Shown: positions 16,531 to 26,055 of the stretch, piece after piece
How the letters are laid out: the number at the start of each line of letters is the position of its first letter
Numbering within the stretch: the first letter of the stretch is position 1
The notes under the pieces: model-generated
What the model saw: only the letters and a program-made list of their open reading frames with translations
What the model was told of the DNA's origin: nothing
The model's database searches: none
Origin: CAYUJH01 sp964394585
Lineage (GTDB): Bacteria > Bacteroidota > Bacteroidia > Cytophagales > Flammeovirgaceae
Length of the DNA stretch: 47,771 bases
Assembly (NCBI GenBank): GCA_964394585.1
Contig: CAYMYI010000020.1
Coordinates: forward strand, 1-47,771
Reading direction: 5' to 3'
Made by a program: the position numbers and the translations under genes

Positions 16531-17253
16531 ATGGCATTCCCCATCGACTATTTAAGAGAACTCTTATTTATTGACATTGAGACCGTATCTGCTCAGCCAT
16601 CTTACGACGACCTCGACGAGCGTACACAAGATTTGTGGAACAAGAAGGCGGCTAAGTGGGACCAGCAAAATACTCCTTCAGACTTATATCCAAAGGCTGC
16701 TTTATTGCCAGAGTTTGGCAAAATCATAGTGATTGGTGTAGGTTTTTTCTATATAAACTCCGTGAAAGAACTTGCATTTCGGGTGAAGGCCTTTACAGCT
16801 GAAACAGAGCAAGAGTTATTACGCTCCCTGAAAACACTGCTGGAAAAGCATGTAAAAACGGAAGAGTTGCGGCTTGTAGCCCATAACGGTAAAGGGTTCG
16901 ATTTCCCTTACCTTGCTCGCCGGATGATCATACACGGTATCCCACTGCCCAAAGCCTTACAACTCTATGGGAAAAGTCCTTGGCAAATTCCACACATCGA
17001 TACCATGGAAATGTGGCGGATGGGCGATATCCGTACCTTTGTGTCGCTCGAATTACTCTCACATATATTAGGTATACCCAGCAGTAAAACAGAAATGGAC
17101 GGAAGCCAAGTAAACCGCCTGTTTTATCAAGAGGAAAGCTTACATAAAATTGCAAAATATTGCTGTGGAGATGTAGTAGCAACAGCACAGGTTTATCTAC
17201 GCATGATGTCGCTACCTATCGTATCGGAAGATAATATTGAATACATCGTATGA
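16531..17253 (+). CDS. 3'-5' exonuclease, PolB-like (DnaQ fold)
   Basis: A 240-residue predicted 3'-5' exonuclease of the type named DNA_pol_B_exo2, stand-alone relatives of the proofreading domain of family B polymerases. Exo I is LFIDIETVS, with metal-binding Asp15 and Glu17. Exo II is in VAHNGKGFDFPYLARRM. The C-terminal part AKYCCGDVVATAQVYLRM matches the Exo III region with Asp. No polymerase is adjacent. The downstream small membrane gene overlaps the end by 4 bp, suggesting coupling. The DNA or RNA substrate is unknown. Confidence 0.85.
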   Translation: MAFPIDYLRELLFIDIETVSAQPSYDDLDERTQDLWNKKAAKWDQQNTPSDLYPKAALLPEFGKIIVIGVGFFYINSVKELAFRVKAFTAETEQELLRSLKTLLEKHVKTEELRLVAHNGKGFDFPYLARRMIIHGIPLPKALQLYGKSPWQIPHIDTMEMWRMGDIRTFVSLELLSHILGIPSSKTEMDGSQVNRLFYQEESLHKIAKYCCGDVVATAQVYLRMMSLPIVSEDNIEYIV

Positions 17254-17561
17254 ATTGGATTGAAAAGTTGAAAAAACGTTGGGGAGTCGAGAGCCCGTGG
17301 CAAGTCATCGTGATTTTGCTAGTATTTGCCCTAACCGGTACAAGCGTTTTATATGTGAAAAAGCCTTTTTACATACTTTTTGGCATTACCCCCCAAAGTG
17401 CTTGGTGGGTGAAAATGCTTGGAGTTCTATTCATCGTACTGCCTTTATACCAAATATTATTACTAGGGTTTGGTTTCTTGTTAGGGCAATTTCGTTTTTT
17501 CTGGGAATTTGAAAAACGAACCTTCGGCAGAATTGCTAACCTATTTTCAAAAAAGAAATAA
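17250..17561 (+). CDS. Small membrane protein, two hydrophobic segments (DUF6787-like)
   Basis: A 103-residue protein starting with MNWIEKLKKRWGVESPWQVI, with two strong hydrophobic segments (about residues 19-37 and 52-78) and a basic C-terminus ending in SKKK. The pattern resembles small Bacteroidota proteins of the DUF6787 type, recalled by eye with moderate confidence. Its start overlaps the exonuclease stop by 4 bp (ATGA), so the two genes probably form a translational unit. Function is unknown. A plus-one frame over the same region is a shadow. Confidence 0.8.
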   Translation: MNWIEKLKKRWGVESPWQVIVILLVFALTGTSVLYVKKPFYILFGITPQSAWWVKMLGVLFIVLPLYQILLLGFGFLLGQFRFFWEFEKRTFGRIANLFSKKK

Positions 17562-17692
17562 CAAAATCATAAAAACGGAGGTCATATCCATGATGGTTTA
17601 AAAACCAACTTTGTTGAAACAACACGAAAGGGTTATTTTTGATAGACTTACATTATTCTTGCAATCAATACACTAATCGATTTTAAAAGTTT

Positions 17693-18655
17693 ATGGAACT
17701 AGTAGAGTTCAACATTACCAATCCCTTAATTTATGCATTGCCCTTCTTTGCAGTCTTAATCATCCTCGAAATCGTACTGAGTCTTAAACACGAGCGCCAT
17801 TTGTACTATTGGAATGATTTCTTTGCGAGCCTTTCTATGGGAGCTGGTGCAGCCATTCTAGCAACCTTTACCAAACTCGCCTCTATTGGTGCCTTTTATT
17901 TCTTTTTTGAAGTGTTCAAACCGGTTCGCATGGCACTCTTTGGCTACGAGTACTTTGGTTGGGCATGGTATGTTTGGATTATCTGTCAATTTTTTGACGA
18001 CTTCAATTACTATTGGTACCACCGCTTGAGCCATACTGTTCGTGTTTTATGGGCTGCTCACATTGTACATCATTCATCAGAAAACTTTAATTTGGGTTCA
18101 GGTGTGCGCAATGGTTGGGTTACTCTATTTTATAAACCCATGTTTTGGATGTGGATGCCTATTGTAGGGTTTCACCCAATTATGGTAGCTACATGTTTGG
18201 GTATTCAAGCTATTTACCAGTTTCATTTACACACAAAATCGGTACCCCGTTTAGGGTTTCTTGAAAAGTTTATGAACACTCCAACGCAGCACCAAGTCCA
18301 CCACTCACAAAATTTAGAATACTTAGATAAGAACCATGGGGGCTTCCTTAATATTTTCGATCGACTTTTTGGTTCATTTTTATATTTAGATGATAGAATT
18401 GAACCTAAATTCGGAGTGATTCACCCACCGAAAACCCATAACCCGTTTGACATTGTCTCGCACGAGTATCGTAGTATTTGGAGAGATGTAAAACGCGCAC
18501 CTACCTTCAAAGATAAACTCATGTATATCTTTGGGGAACCTGGTTGGAGTCACGACGGGTCTTCAAAAACAGTAAAACAGATTCAAAAAGAGTTAGCAGA
18601 AGGTAAATATGTAACGTTGGGTTCCCACGGAACTACAGAACGTGTCCCTGCTTAA
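17693..18655 (+). CDS. Sterol desaturase / fatty acid hydroxylase family protein
   Basis: A 320-residue integral membrane di-iron enzyme of the fatty acid hydroxylase superfamily. Three histidine boxes are visible: HRLSH, HIVHH and HQVHH, in the order HX3H, HX2HH, HX2HH. Four or so hydrophobic segments surround them. Family members hydroxylate or desaturate lipids such as sterols, carotenoids or fatty acids; the substrate is not readable here. It is 131 bp downstream of the small membrane gene and ends in a terminator. Confidence 0.93.
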   Translation: MELVEFNITNPLIYALPFFAVLIILEIVLSLKHERHLYYWNDFFASLSMGAGAAILATFTKLASIGAFYFFFEVFKPVRMALFGYEYFGWAWYVWIICQFFDDFNYYWYHRLSHTVRVLWAAHIVHHSSENFNLGSGVRNGWVTLFYKPMFWMWMPIVGFHPIMVATCLGIQAIYQFHLHTKSVPRLGFLEKFMNTPTQHQVHHSQNLEYLDKNHGGFLNIFDRLFGSFLYLDDRIEPKFGVIHPPKTHNPFDIVSHEYRSIWRDVKRAPTFKDKLMYIFGEPGWSHDGSSKTVKQIQKELAEGKYVTLGSHGTTERVPA

Positions 18656-18686
18656 AATTTCCTTTTTTCCTTGAACAAACCTTATG

Positions 18687-18712
18687 AGCTGCCTATTTAG
18701 GCAGCTTTTTTT
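18687..18712 (+). terminator. Rho-independent terminator after the sterol desaturase gene
   Basis: A 7-bp perfect stem AGCTGCC/GGCAGCT (arms 18687-18693 and 18700-18706) with a 6-nt loop is followed by a T-run to 18712. It ends against the stop codon of the convergent lipoprotein gene. Confidence 0.85.
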
Positions 18713-19448
18713 ACTGTAAAATAACAGGAACTACAAGTGAACTAGGCACTTGGGCTGTATCGGTAGCCGTAATTTCAATGGCATATGTGCCTGTATCGGC
18801 AGTGGTTGGAAATCCAAATTTAAAATCGAACAATAGTGTATTAGAGCTTAAAGTAGAGTCGGTTCTCGAGAACGTTCGCACATTATAATTTCCCTTTCCA
18901 CTAATTTGAAATTGCACCCTTTCTAATTGGCTAGAAGCATATGATACCTTCCCGATTAACGCGAGCGAGTCACTTGGCGAGACTATAATAGCCGTATCCG
19001 TATTTACCGAAAGCTCCAAATAAGGAGCCACATTGAAAAGCTGAAAAGGTAAGCGAACCGAATCGGCAACATTTCCGGAATTGTCTTGAAAGCCTGCTAT
19101 CAGTTCATAATTACCCTCAGCAGCAGATTCGGGTAAAGTAATAAACCGCGTAATGGCAGTTCGCTTTCCACCCATTTCGGTTTTTTCTGCAAACAAGAAG
19201 GGGCTTCGCGAGGTAACAAACCCTGGCGTTGCTGAAGTAGATATAGGCATGATACGCAACTCTAACGAATCAGTAGCATCATCATCTGAGAAGAGTCCGT
19301 CAAAGCGAAGTTCAGAAGGAGCTTCTACCACAATATTTTCCGATTGAAAGTTAATCGTCGGTACTTCGAGCGAAGGGGGCGTATCATCGTTGCCAGAACA
19401 AGCCGCGCCTAGTACTAAAATAATGCAAATAAAAATCGAAAAACGCAT
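18711..19448 (-). CDS. Lipoprotein of unknown function, beta-rich
   Basis: A 245-residue protein starting at the ATG of 19446-19448. The longer frame (to 19529) would add 27 residues before a good signal peptide and overlap the next gene. The signal MRFSIFICIILVLGAAC ends in a lipobox-like LGAAC, followed by GNDD, an acidic start typical of exported Bacteroidota lipoproteins. The body alternates short beta strands and contains phrases such as YELIAGFQDNSGNVADSVRL and YAIEITATDTAQVPSSL, suggesting two Ig-like domains. No family was recognised. Confidence 0.8.
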   Translation of the reverse strand: MRFSIFICIILVLGAACSGNDDTPPSLEVPTINFQSENIVVEAPSELRFDGLFSDDDATDSLELRIMPISTSATPGFVTSRSPFLFAEKTEMGGKRTAITRFITLPESAAEGNYELIAGFQDNSGNVADSVRLPFQLFNVAPYLELSVNTDTAIIVSPSDSLALIGKVSYASSQLERVQFQISGKGNYNVRTFSRTDSTLSSNTLLFDFKFGFPTTADTGTYAIEITATDTAQVPSSLVVPVILQ

Positions 19449-19500
19449 AGTTGATGTAAACCAATTTGAACTGTAAATATTTGAAATGCGCCTAGCAGTA

Positions 19501-19899
19501 TTACTCTTTTTGGCGTTTGGTAAGCTCATTATAGATTGCCTTACCGATGTAGTCTTGTTTAATACCTACACCATACTGTTTCATCAGTAAAGCATACCCG
19601 ATTATTGTGCTAATAAGTGCTATCCCGAATAGTACTAAAAATACCCTCGATAAAGCAACATACCCTATAATAAACAGGACGACACTTGCCATAAAAAAGA
19701 CTAGAGTACTCCCTCCAACTCGGTTACACCATTTCATTTGTCGCTGAAAGGTGTAGTAACGCTTTTCCCACTCAAGCCATAACCGCTGTAGTGTTTCGGT
19801 AGAAAACTCATTGGCAGGTAGGTAGAGTACACTCTCCAAATCGTCTTGCATTTCAGTTTCAATTTGCTGCAGCAACTTTTCAATATCAGTATCGGTCAT
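19501..19899 (-). CDS. Small membrane protein downstream of the SpoIIE phosphatase
   Basis: A 132-residue protein with an acidic N-terminal helix (MTDTDIEKLLQQIETEMQ), then two hydrophobic segments (about residues 64-82 and 85-104) and a basic C-terminus. No named domain was recognised. It starts 3 bp after the stop of the phosphatase gene, so the two are very likely co-transcribed and may work together, for example as a small membrane partner. The lipoprotein gene follows about 50 bp later. Confidence 0.75.
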   Translation of the reverse strand: MTDTDIEKLLQQIETEMQDDLESVLYLPANEFSTETLQRLWLEWEKRYYTFQRQMKWCNRVGGSTLVFFMASVVLFIIGYVALSRVFLVLFGIALISTIIGYALLMKQYGVGIKQDYIGKAIYNELTKRQKE

Positions 19900-19902
19900 G
19901 GC

Positions 19903-21960
19903 TTAAAAACGGATGAAAATAACGGTAAAGTCGTCGTCAATAGTTTCAGTTTGTGTAAACTGAAATATATGTTTGATAAGTTCTTGGTACATTTCGTCGA
20001 GGGGCATTTCGGCATGTTGTTCCATAAACTGTTGTAAACGATTATAGCCAAACTGCTTTCCTTCAGGTGTTTTAGCTTCCACAATACCATCGGTATAGAG
20101 TGCCAATAAGTCGCCGGGTTCATATTTTATCATGTCAACTTCTACAAAGTCCTTAAATTTTTCGTTGCGAAGAATCCCCAAACCGAGCCCTTTGTTTTCT
20201 AAGTATTTTACGGAATGATGTTGCTTATTGAAATACAATGTTGGGCAATGCCCTGCTCGGGCTAAATAGATGTGCCGATATTGTGTGTCGATGTAGTAAT
20301 ACGTAGCCGTAATGAAAGAGGATTTTTCCAAGCAGTTGCTCAATGCGGCATTCGCATATATCATAAACTTATCGGGGTTTAAGTTTAAAGGAACTAAGCA
20401 TTGAAAAATACCTTTCATTTGCGCCATGTAAAATGCAGCCGAAACTCCATTGCCCGAAACATCGGCGATAATTACAGCGTATTTCTGTTCGCCAATTTTA
20501 TAAAAATCGTAGTAGTCGCCACCCACCTCGTTTGCCGATTCTGAATGAGCAAATACTTCGAAATCTTCATAATAATGGCTGTTTGGGATAGAAGGAAATA
20601 GTTTTTGCTGAATGTTACGAGCTATGTACAGCTCGTTCTGAAACCGTTGGTTTTCTACCAAAGCAGAGAGCAAACGAAAGTTTTGTATAGCAATGCCCGC
20701 TTGTAAGGCAAAGTTGTTAATCATCGAAATGGCAACCTGATCAAACGCATTGTTTACCTTTCGTAGTAAAAAAAGTACGCCAAATTGCTCGCGGTTGGCA
20801 CTTACCAGTGGGGTAACTAGCACCGAATCGTAAGGGATAGGCCAAGATGAACCGCTGAGTAGCCTTCGGTGAAATCGTTGAGTTTTATCGTATTGGTATC
20901 CTTGTTTCTCTACAAACTCTCGGATAAGCGTAACATATTTTGGGTTGATTTCTTTAGTAATTAGCAAAGAAGCTTTAGAGCTTTCTACCCAAGCGGCATC
21001 GGCACGGATAGAACTAAAGGCACTATCGAGCAGGCTCTCAAATACTTGTGCTTCGTTTTCACCTTCTAAAATCTCTTCACTGAGTTGTTGAAAGAGTGTG
21101 AGTTCTTTGAATTTCCGCTCAAACTCAGAAGTAGTGGGTAAGTTGAACAGCATCACTAAGAGCGAAACCAAGGCGTAAGTACACACGAAAGCAAATAAGG
21201 TAGAAGCTACCACACTTTTGGAGAGGTCGTCGGCAACAAGCGGCTCATGATAGAAGTACGAGGTAATGCTTGTAAAAAAATAGGCTAAGCAAAATAGGAT
21301 AATCAGTAGTTGTACAATGGCTAAAAGTTTTTGGTTAAAATTGAGTATGGGAACCCAGCGAACATTAGTAGAAAGAACGACAATCCATACTAAAAGAACA
21401 GCAAAAGGGACATTGAAATAATAGGTGTCTATTTTCCCTAGATGGAAAAAATTATAAATAAGCATGGCTCCTAAAACATACTCGAATAGCTGCCAGCTTT
21501 TTTCGGTAAACTTTCCTTTTTCGAACAGAATCATCCGTTTCCAAGTGGTGAAAGCCGCCAACAAAAACGCAATGAAAAGACCAAATTCAACATGAAAAAA
21601 AACAGAAAAAAGTAAAGGAGAGGAATTGGCTGTGTAATCTTCTAAGAAGAATAGAGAAAGGGTGAGGCTTCCTGAAATAAAAGTACAAACAAGCCCGGTA
21701 ACAAAAACCCGCCCAATGAGGTGGTTAAAATCTGAGTTTACCTCGCGGATCCGCAGTGAAGCATATAAGTAACTCCCTAAAAAAAATAAATTGAGAAGCA
21801 AGCTTTTGGCAAAGCTTGTAGAAGGTTGCTCCCAAAGTGAGTCAAACACTTGAGGCGATTGCTCGTGTATGCCCAGACCCACTAATAAGAGCCATCCTAA
21901 AATGGCAGTTAATAGCCCTATCTGTTTTAAAGAGCGATATGAAATATTGAAAAATTGCAC
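19903..21960 (-). CDS. Membrane-anchored GAF / SpoIIE-type PP2C phosphatase
   Basis: A 685-residue protein with a polytopic N-terminal membrane region (about seven hydrophobic segments within residues 15-275). A GAF-like domain follows (about 295-440), then a C-terminal SpoIIE/RsbU phosphatase domain (about 455-685). The phosphatase motifs are GGDYYDFYKIG, IIADVSGNGVSAAFYMA, ARAGHCPTLYF, ALYTDGIVEAKTPEGKQFG and the terminal DDDFTVIFIRF, which keep the metal-binding aspartates. Such enzymes dephosphorylate anti-anti-sigma proteins in response to a sensed signal. The RsbW-like kinase at 9822 could be in the same system, but no STAS partner is nearby. Confidence 0.93.
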   Translation of the reverse strand: MQFFNISYRSLKQIGLLTAILGWLLLVGLGIHEQSPQVFDSLWEQPSTSFAKSLLLNLFFLGSYLYASLRIREVNSDFNHLIGRVFVTGLVCTFISGSLTLSLFFLEDYTANSSPLLFSVFFHVEFGLFIAFLLAAFTTWKRMILFEKGKFTEKSWQLFEYVLGAMLIYNFFHLGKIDTYYFNVPFAVLLVWIVVLSTNVRWVPILNFNQKLLAIVQLLIILFCLAYFFTSITSYFYHEPLVADDLSKSVVASTLFAFVCTYALVSLLVMLFNLPTTSEFERKFKELTLFQQLSEEILEGENEAQVFESLLDSAFSSIRADAAWVESSKASLLITKEINPKYVTLIREFVEKQGYQYDKTQRFHRRLLSGSSWPIPYDSVLVTPLVSANREQFGVLFLLRKVNNAFDQVAISMINNFALQAGIAIQNFRLLSALVENQRFQNELYIARNIQQKLFPSIPNSHYYEDFEVFAHSESANEVGGDYYDFYKIGEQKYAVIIADVSGNGVSAAFYMAQMKGIFQCLVPLNLNPDKFMIYANAALSNCLEKSSFITATYYYIDTQYRHIYLARAGHCPTLYFNKQHHSVKYLENKGLGLGILRNEKFKDFVEVDMIKYEPGDLLALYTDGIVEAKTPEGKQFGYNRLQQFMEQHAEMPLDEMYQELIKHIFQFTQTETIDDDFTVIFIRF

Positions 21961-22024
21961 CGAAGGTCTGATAGCTTTTATAAGCTCGAAGGTACGCCAC
22001 GAAAAGCGATACCCAAACTAAATG

Positions 22025-22828
22025 TTAAGATAGGTATAAAGTACCCTCTGCATATAACACTGCCTGCCCGCCAATTTCAACGCGCTGGTTATCTAGCTGC
22101 TTGCACTGTAGTTCGCCCCCTCTGCTCGAAAGCTGTTGCGCAGTTAAAACCTGTTTGCCCAGTTTTTCGGCCCAATGCGGAATCAGACTGCTATGAGCCG
22201 AGCCAGTAACCGGATCTTCAGGTACTCCAACTGCAGGAGCAAAAAAGCGCGAAACAAAATCGGCATGTTTCCCAGGAGCAGTGGCGATAAACCCAATTAC
22301 ATTAGGTATTTCCCCTAAAATTGCAAAATTGGGTTGTAGCTGCCTGACTTCGTCTTCGTTGCGGAACACTAGTACAAAATCGCGCGATTTTAATATGTGT
22401 TGAGGGGCAATTCCTAAAGCACTATCGTTTGTAAGCTCTTCAGGCACTACTTCAGGCACCGTTGGCTTGCGCGATGGAAAGTTTAAAAAGTACCAATCTC
22501 GGCGCTTTTCTACGGAGAGGGTTCCACTCTGTGTGCTAAACGATAGCATCTTTTCAGAAAGCTTATATTGCTCGAAAAGAACAAATGCCGTAGCTAACGT
22601 AGCATGTCCGCATAAATCGATTTCAGCAGTAGGCGTAAACCATCGCAATGGATATTTGCCATCGGTAGGTTGTGTTATAAAAAATGCAGTTTCTGATAAG
22701 TTATTTTCGGCGGCGATGGCTTGTAGCTGCGAATCGGGCAACCAATTTTCTAAAGGACAAACTGCGGCAGGGTTCCCTCTAAACACTTGGTTAGTAAAGG
22801 CATCTACTTGATAAAAAGGAAGTTGCAT
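22025..22828 (-). CDS. PhzF family isomerase-like protein
   Basis: A 267-residue PhzF/YddE family protein. The start MQLPFYQVDAFTNQVFRGNP is the family N-terminus. NNLSETAFF carries the catalytic Glu (Glu45 in PhzF). DLCGHATLA and DPVTGSAHSSLIPHWA mark the two pseudo-repeats. Most family members outside phenazine operons have no known substrate, and no phenazine genes are present here. Its first 25 bp overlap the end of the upstream membrane gene. Confidence 0.93.
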   Translation of the reverse strand: MQLPFYQVDAFTNQVFRGNPAAVCPLENWLPDSQLQAIAAENNLSETAFFITQPTDGKYPLRWFTPTAEIDLCGHATLATAFVLFEQYKLSEKMLSFSTQSGTLSVEKRRDWYFLNFPSRKPTVPEVVPEELTNDSALGIAPQHILKSRDFVLVFRNEDEVRQLQPNFAILGEIPNVIGFIATAPGKHADFVSRFFAPAVGVPEDPVTGSAHSSLIPHWAEKLGKQVLTAQQLSSRGGELQCKQLDNQRVEIGGQAVLYAEGTLYLS

Positions 22829-24129
22829 ACTGAGTTGATTACTTGTTGTACATAAGGTTTGCGGCGGATGGCTTCGAAAATAATGAAAAGTGCAAAGGGT
22901 AAGAAAGCACTTTTGTAGCGTACTAAATTTCCTAAATTAGGAGCAGCCAACGCAAGCATTATCCACAGTAGTAAGCAGAAAATAACTGTGGCGCTCAGTA
23001 CTATTTTATCCTGGTTGTTTTTAGGAAATTGATACGGCGGCAGCAATGCAACAAAAAGCAAAAGCGTAGTCCCTAGGGTTTCTATGGCGGCTATTTTTTT
23101 TAAAAAGTTGCCGGATTCCCAAATATAGGGGCGAGTCCATCCTTCCCAAAGAGCGATGGGAACGTTGCGGAGCATACTGGTAATTTCAGGAGTGAGATGC
23201 TGAAAGTTTAATAAATTCTCAGGATTGCACGTTTGACTTGCCATAATCAAGTTATTGCGTACAAGGGCTTCCAGCACAAACGAAAGGTTTAAATTAGGGT
23301 GCGAAAACGAAGCTACAATAAAGGCAATTAGTAGGCTGCCATAAAATATTTCAGTGGCTTTTCTAGGAAAAGAAAGCGCTAAACCACTTGCCCATAAAAG
23401 AGGGAACATCACTGCAAAATAATAGTATTTTAAAGCTAGTAAGAGATACCCTAAGGGTAAAAGCCCTCCAATGTGTGTTATCCACCATCCTGTATGATGG
23501 TTCTTTTTGTGAGGGGCTAGAAAAAAGGCTATAAAAATGGCCGCTAAGCTGCATAAGCAAAACATCAAAAGCGATTCTTTCATAATGCCTGCCGACCAAA
23601 ACACTACGGAAGGAACATAACAAAATGCCCCTATAACCGATGGGGTAAGTTCTGTTCGGTATGCAGCTATTTGCCTAATAAACCACCAAATTCCTGTGAA
23701 ACTCAATAAAGAAAAGCAAAGGGAAACCGCCCAATACGATGACCCGGCAAAAAGGGCAAATATGCTGACAATCTTCGAGAAAATTACCCCTCGCGGATTT
23801 TTAATATAAAGTTGCTGATAGATATGCTGATCGGTTTCCCAATCGCTGAAAAAGAAGAAATCAGCATATTGCCAGAAATTCTGATATGCCAATTGAGCAA
23901 GCCATACGCCATCGTAGAATAGCCCAAAAGTATCGGCTCCCCTACCCTGCTCAAAATACCATTGGTAAACGCCTCCGAGGGCAAACCCGGCAGCAACTTT
24001 CAAAGGGAGGGCGATAAAAAAATGCAATCGTAACGCTCTTGATTTTGTAGACCGAAAGAGCAAAAAAAGCCAAATAGCCCACAGAGGGAGTATGCCAAAA
24101 TGAAAAGCTTCCACATACAAAGAACGCAA
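22804..24129 (-). CDS. Polytopic membrane protein, possible polysaccharide/glycosyl-transfer type
   Basis: A 441-residue protein with about ten to twelve hydrophobic segments and no soluble domain. I do not recognise a firm family. A stretch with charged and aromatic residues (YQQLYIKNPRGVIFSKI), the segment WSAGIMKESLLMF, and a long loop (about residues 290-335) followed by further TM helices resemble O-antigen polymerase or GT-C-like proteins, but this is a weak guess. The final PNLGNLVRYKSAFLPF resembles the end of some such proteins. Its stop overlaps the PhzF-like start by 25 bp. Confidence 0.72.
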   Translation of the reverse strand: MRSLYVEAFHFGILPLWAIWLFLLFRSTKSRALRLHFFIALPLKVAAGFALGGVYQWYFEQGRGADTFGLFYDGVWLAQLAYQNFWQYADFFFFSDWETDQHIYQQLYIKNPRGVIFSKIVSIFALFAGSSYWAVSLCFSLLSFTGIWWFIRQIAAYRTELTPSVIGAFCYVPSVVFWSAGIMKESLLMFCLCSLAAIFIAFFLAPHKKNHHTGWWITHIGGLLPLGYLLLALKYYYFAVMFPLLWASGLALSFPRKATEIFYGSLLIAFIVASFSHPNLNLSFVLEALVRNNLIMASQTCNPENLLNFQHLTPEITSMLRNVPIALWEGWTRPYIWESGNFLKKIAAIETLGTTLLLFVALLPPYQFPKNNQDKIVLSATVIFCLLLWIMLALAAPNLGNLVRYKSAFLPFALFIIFEAIRRKPYVQQVINSVCNFLFIK

Positions 24130-24177
24130 AAGTTACCCAGGCATTTTCTTACACATAGATGCTATAGGCATGAAAAA

Positions 24178-24203
24178 AGCCATTTCCAAATAAGGAAATG
24201 GCT
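24178..24203 (-). terminator. Rho-independent terminator after rpmE2
   Basis: Arms 24178-24187 and 24194-24203 (AGCCATTTCC/GGAAATGGCT) form a perfect 10-bp stem with a 6-nt loop. Read on the minus strand it is followed by a T-run (TTTTTTC), so it terminates transcription from the rpmE2 side, before the membrane-protein gene starting at 24129. Confidence 0.85.
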
Positions 24204-24231
24204 CTCTATGTCTAGCTTGAAAAGCTGTAAA

Positions 24232-24483
24232 TTATTTTTTGTTGCGATTATACTTTTGGTTGAAACGCTCTACGCGACCGGCACGCGATACAAAAGTGTT
24301 TTTACCTGTATAAAAAGGGTGCGAAGCAGAGCTAATTTCCACTTTTACCAAAGGATATGTGGTGCCATCTTCCCACTCAATGGTATCTTTTGTTTGTACA
24401 GTAGAACGCGTGATAAATTTCAAGTCGCTAGAAAGGTCTTGAAAAACCACCTCTCTGTATTCAGGATGAATTTCAGATTTCAT
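24232..24483 (-). CDS. rpmE2: 50S ribosomal protein L31, type B
   Basis: An 83-residue L31 of the type B (zinc-free) class. It begins MKSEIHPEYREVVFQD and contains the SSASHPFYTGK segment and FVSRAGRVERFNQKY near the end. It has no cysteine, so it lacks the CxxC zinc motif of type A. It has its own terminator downstream, and 108 bp upstream separates it from nhaC. Confidence 0.96.
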   Translation of the reverse strand: MKSEIHPEYREVVFQDLSSDLKFITRSTVQTKDTIEWEDGTTYPLVKVEISSASHPFYTGKNTFVSRAGRVERFNQKYNRNKK

Positions 24484-24591
24484 GTTGTATTAAGTTATGA
24501 ACGAATAATCGATTTTTAAGGCTGCAAAACTACGATAAATTCTTGTTTACCCCAAATATTATGAACTTAAAACCTTACTATTCAGGTATTT

Positions 24592-26055
24592 CTATGATTC
24601 TTTTTTTGCTAATTTCTCGCTCAGTTTCCGTAGTTTAATATTGAAAAACCCGAAGGTGATAGTCATAAACGGACTAATGATGTTAAAAAAGCAATACGGA
24701 AGATAAGTACCGGTGGCAACTCCTAATACACTAGCTTGGGTAGCACCACATGTATTCCAGGGCACTAACACAGAGGTAACTGTGGCAGAGTCTTCCAACG
24801 TTCTGCTCAAGTTTTCAGGAGCTAAATCGCGCTCTTTAAAGGTTTCCGCATACATTTTTCCTGGAATCACAATGGCTAAGTATTGGTCAGAAGCCGTTAC
24901 GTTAAAAAATGCGCATGTAGTAGCAGTAGAAGCAATGAGTGAACCATTCGATTTGGCAAAATAGGTGATAATTACACTGGTGATGCGGTGTAGCATTCCA
25001 CCAGCTTCCATCGCTCCGCCAAACATCATAGCTACTAAAATAAGCCAAATGGTATTGAGCATACCAGCCATACCTCCTGCCGAAAGCAGTTCGTTTACCA
25101 TACTGTTATCTGTAACAATTGCGATGCTACCATAAAGCGATTTCATCACAGCAATGTAAGAGGCAAGGGTATAATTATCAGAAACGCCAGAAATCTGTTC
25201 AATGATTTTTGGCTGAAAAATGACAGCAAATATTCCTCCTAACAAAGCTCCTACCAATAATGCGGGTAAAGCTGGTACTTTTTTGATAATCATTACAATC
25301 ACTACGACAGGAACAACAAATAGCAATGGATTAAGGTTGAAACTACCTTCAATAGCAGAAAGTACTGCGGCAACATCGGCAGGGTCTGCATTCCCTTCAC
25401 CATTAAAACCGATAATTAAAAATAAAAGTAAGGCTATGGAAATAGAAGGGACGGTAGTGTAGGTCATATAGCGGATGTGTGTAAACAGCGTAGTACCTGC
25501 TACGGCGGGAGCTAAGTTAGTCGTATCGGAAAGAGGCGACATTTTATCACCAAAATAGGCTCCGGAAATAATAGCACCGGCAATCACTCCTTCAGAAAGG
25601 CCTAAGGCTTGCCCGATACCAAGCAAGGCAATACCGATAGTGGCAATGGTTGACCACGAACTGCCCGTAGCTAGTGAAATAACCGCACAAATGATGCAGG
25701 CAGCAAACAGAAAAATACTCGGGTTCAAAATTTGCAATCCGTAGTAAATCATGGCTGGTACAATGCCACTGAGCAGCCAAGTACCTGCTAGTGAGCCAAT
25801 CATCAATAATATCATAATCGACGACATGGCAGTGCTTATGCTATCCGTCATGCCTTTTAGCAACGCATCCCATTTCATGCCTAACCGCATAGCAACTAAC
25901 CCGGCAATAGCTGTGGCTAGTACTAAAATGATTTGGTTGGAGCCCGATAGCCCATCGTCGCCAAATACAATTACATTTATGCTGAGGGCTATGATAAGAA
26001 ATATGATAGGAATGAGTGCTTCAAAGAGCGTAGGAGTGCGCAACGATTTCGTCAT
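24592..26055 (-). CDS. nhaC: Na+/H+ antiporter, NhaC family
   Basis: A 487-residue polytopic membrane protein starting at the ATG of 26053-26055. A longer open frame to 26373 runs antisense through the GNAT gene and has no membrane character, so I reject the longer start. Family signatures are the SGAYFGDKMSPLSDTTNLAP segment, GGAMEAGGMLHRI, CAFFNVTASDQYLAIVIPG and the later VLVPWNTCGATQASVLGVA. It is expected to exchange Na+ for H+ at the inner membrane; related NhaC proteins may instead exchange malate/lactate. The start is 91 bp from the divergent GNAT gene. Confidence 0.93.
   Translation of the reverse strand: MTKSLRTPTLFEALIPIIFLIIALSINVIVFGDDGLSGSNQIILVLATAIAGLVAMRLGMKWDALLKGMTDSISTAMSSIMILLMIGSLAGTWLLSGIVPAMIYYGLQILNPSIFLFAACIICAVISLATGSSWSTIATIGIALLGIGQALGLSEGVIAGAIISGAYFGDKMSPLSDTTNLAPAVAGTTLFTHIRYMTYTTVPSISIALLLFLIIGFNGEGNADPADVAAVLSAIEGSFNLNPLLFVVPVVVIVMIIKKVPALPALLVGALLGGIFAVIFQPKIIEQISGVSDNYTLASYIAVMKSLYGSIAIVTDNSMVNELLSAGGMAGMLNTIWLILVAMMFGGAMEAGGMLHRITSVIITYFAKSNGSLIASTATTCAFFNVTASDQYLAIVIPGKMYAETFKERDLAPENLSRTLEDSATVTSVLVPWNTCGATQASVLGVATGTYLPYCFFNIISPFMTITFGFFNIKLRKLSEKLAKKES

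Noticed and set aside
17579..17605. Tiny ORF after a GGAGG in the gap before the sterol desaturase gene
   Set aside because: The frame is ATG ATG GTT TAA, too short to be called a gene without other evidence.
24100..24519. Plus-strand 139-codon open frame across the rpmE2 region
   Set aside because: It runs antisense through rpmE2 and its terminator and contains no recognisable domain.
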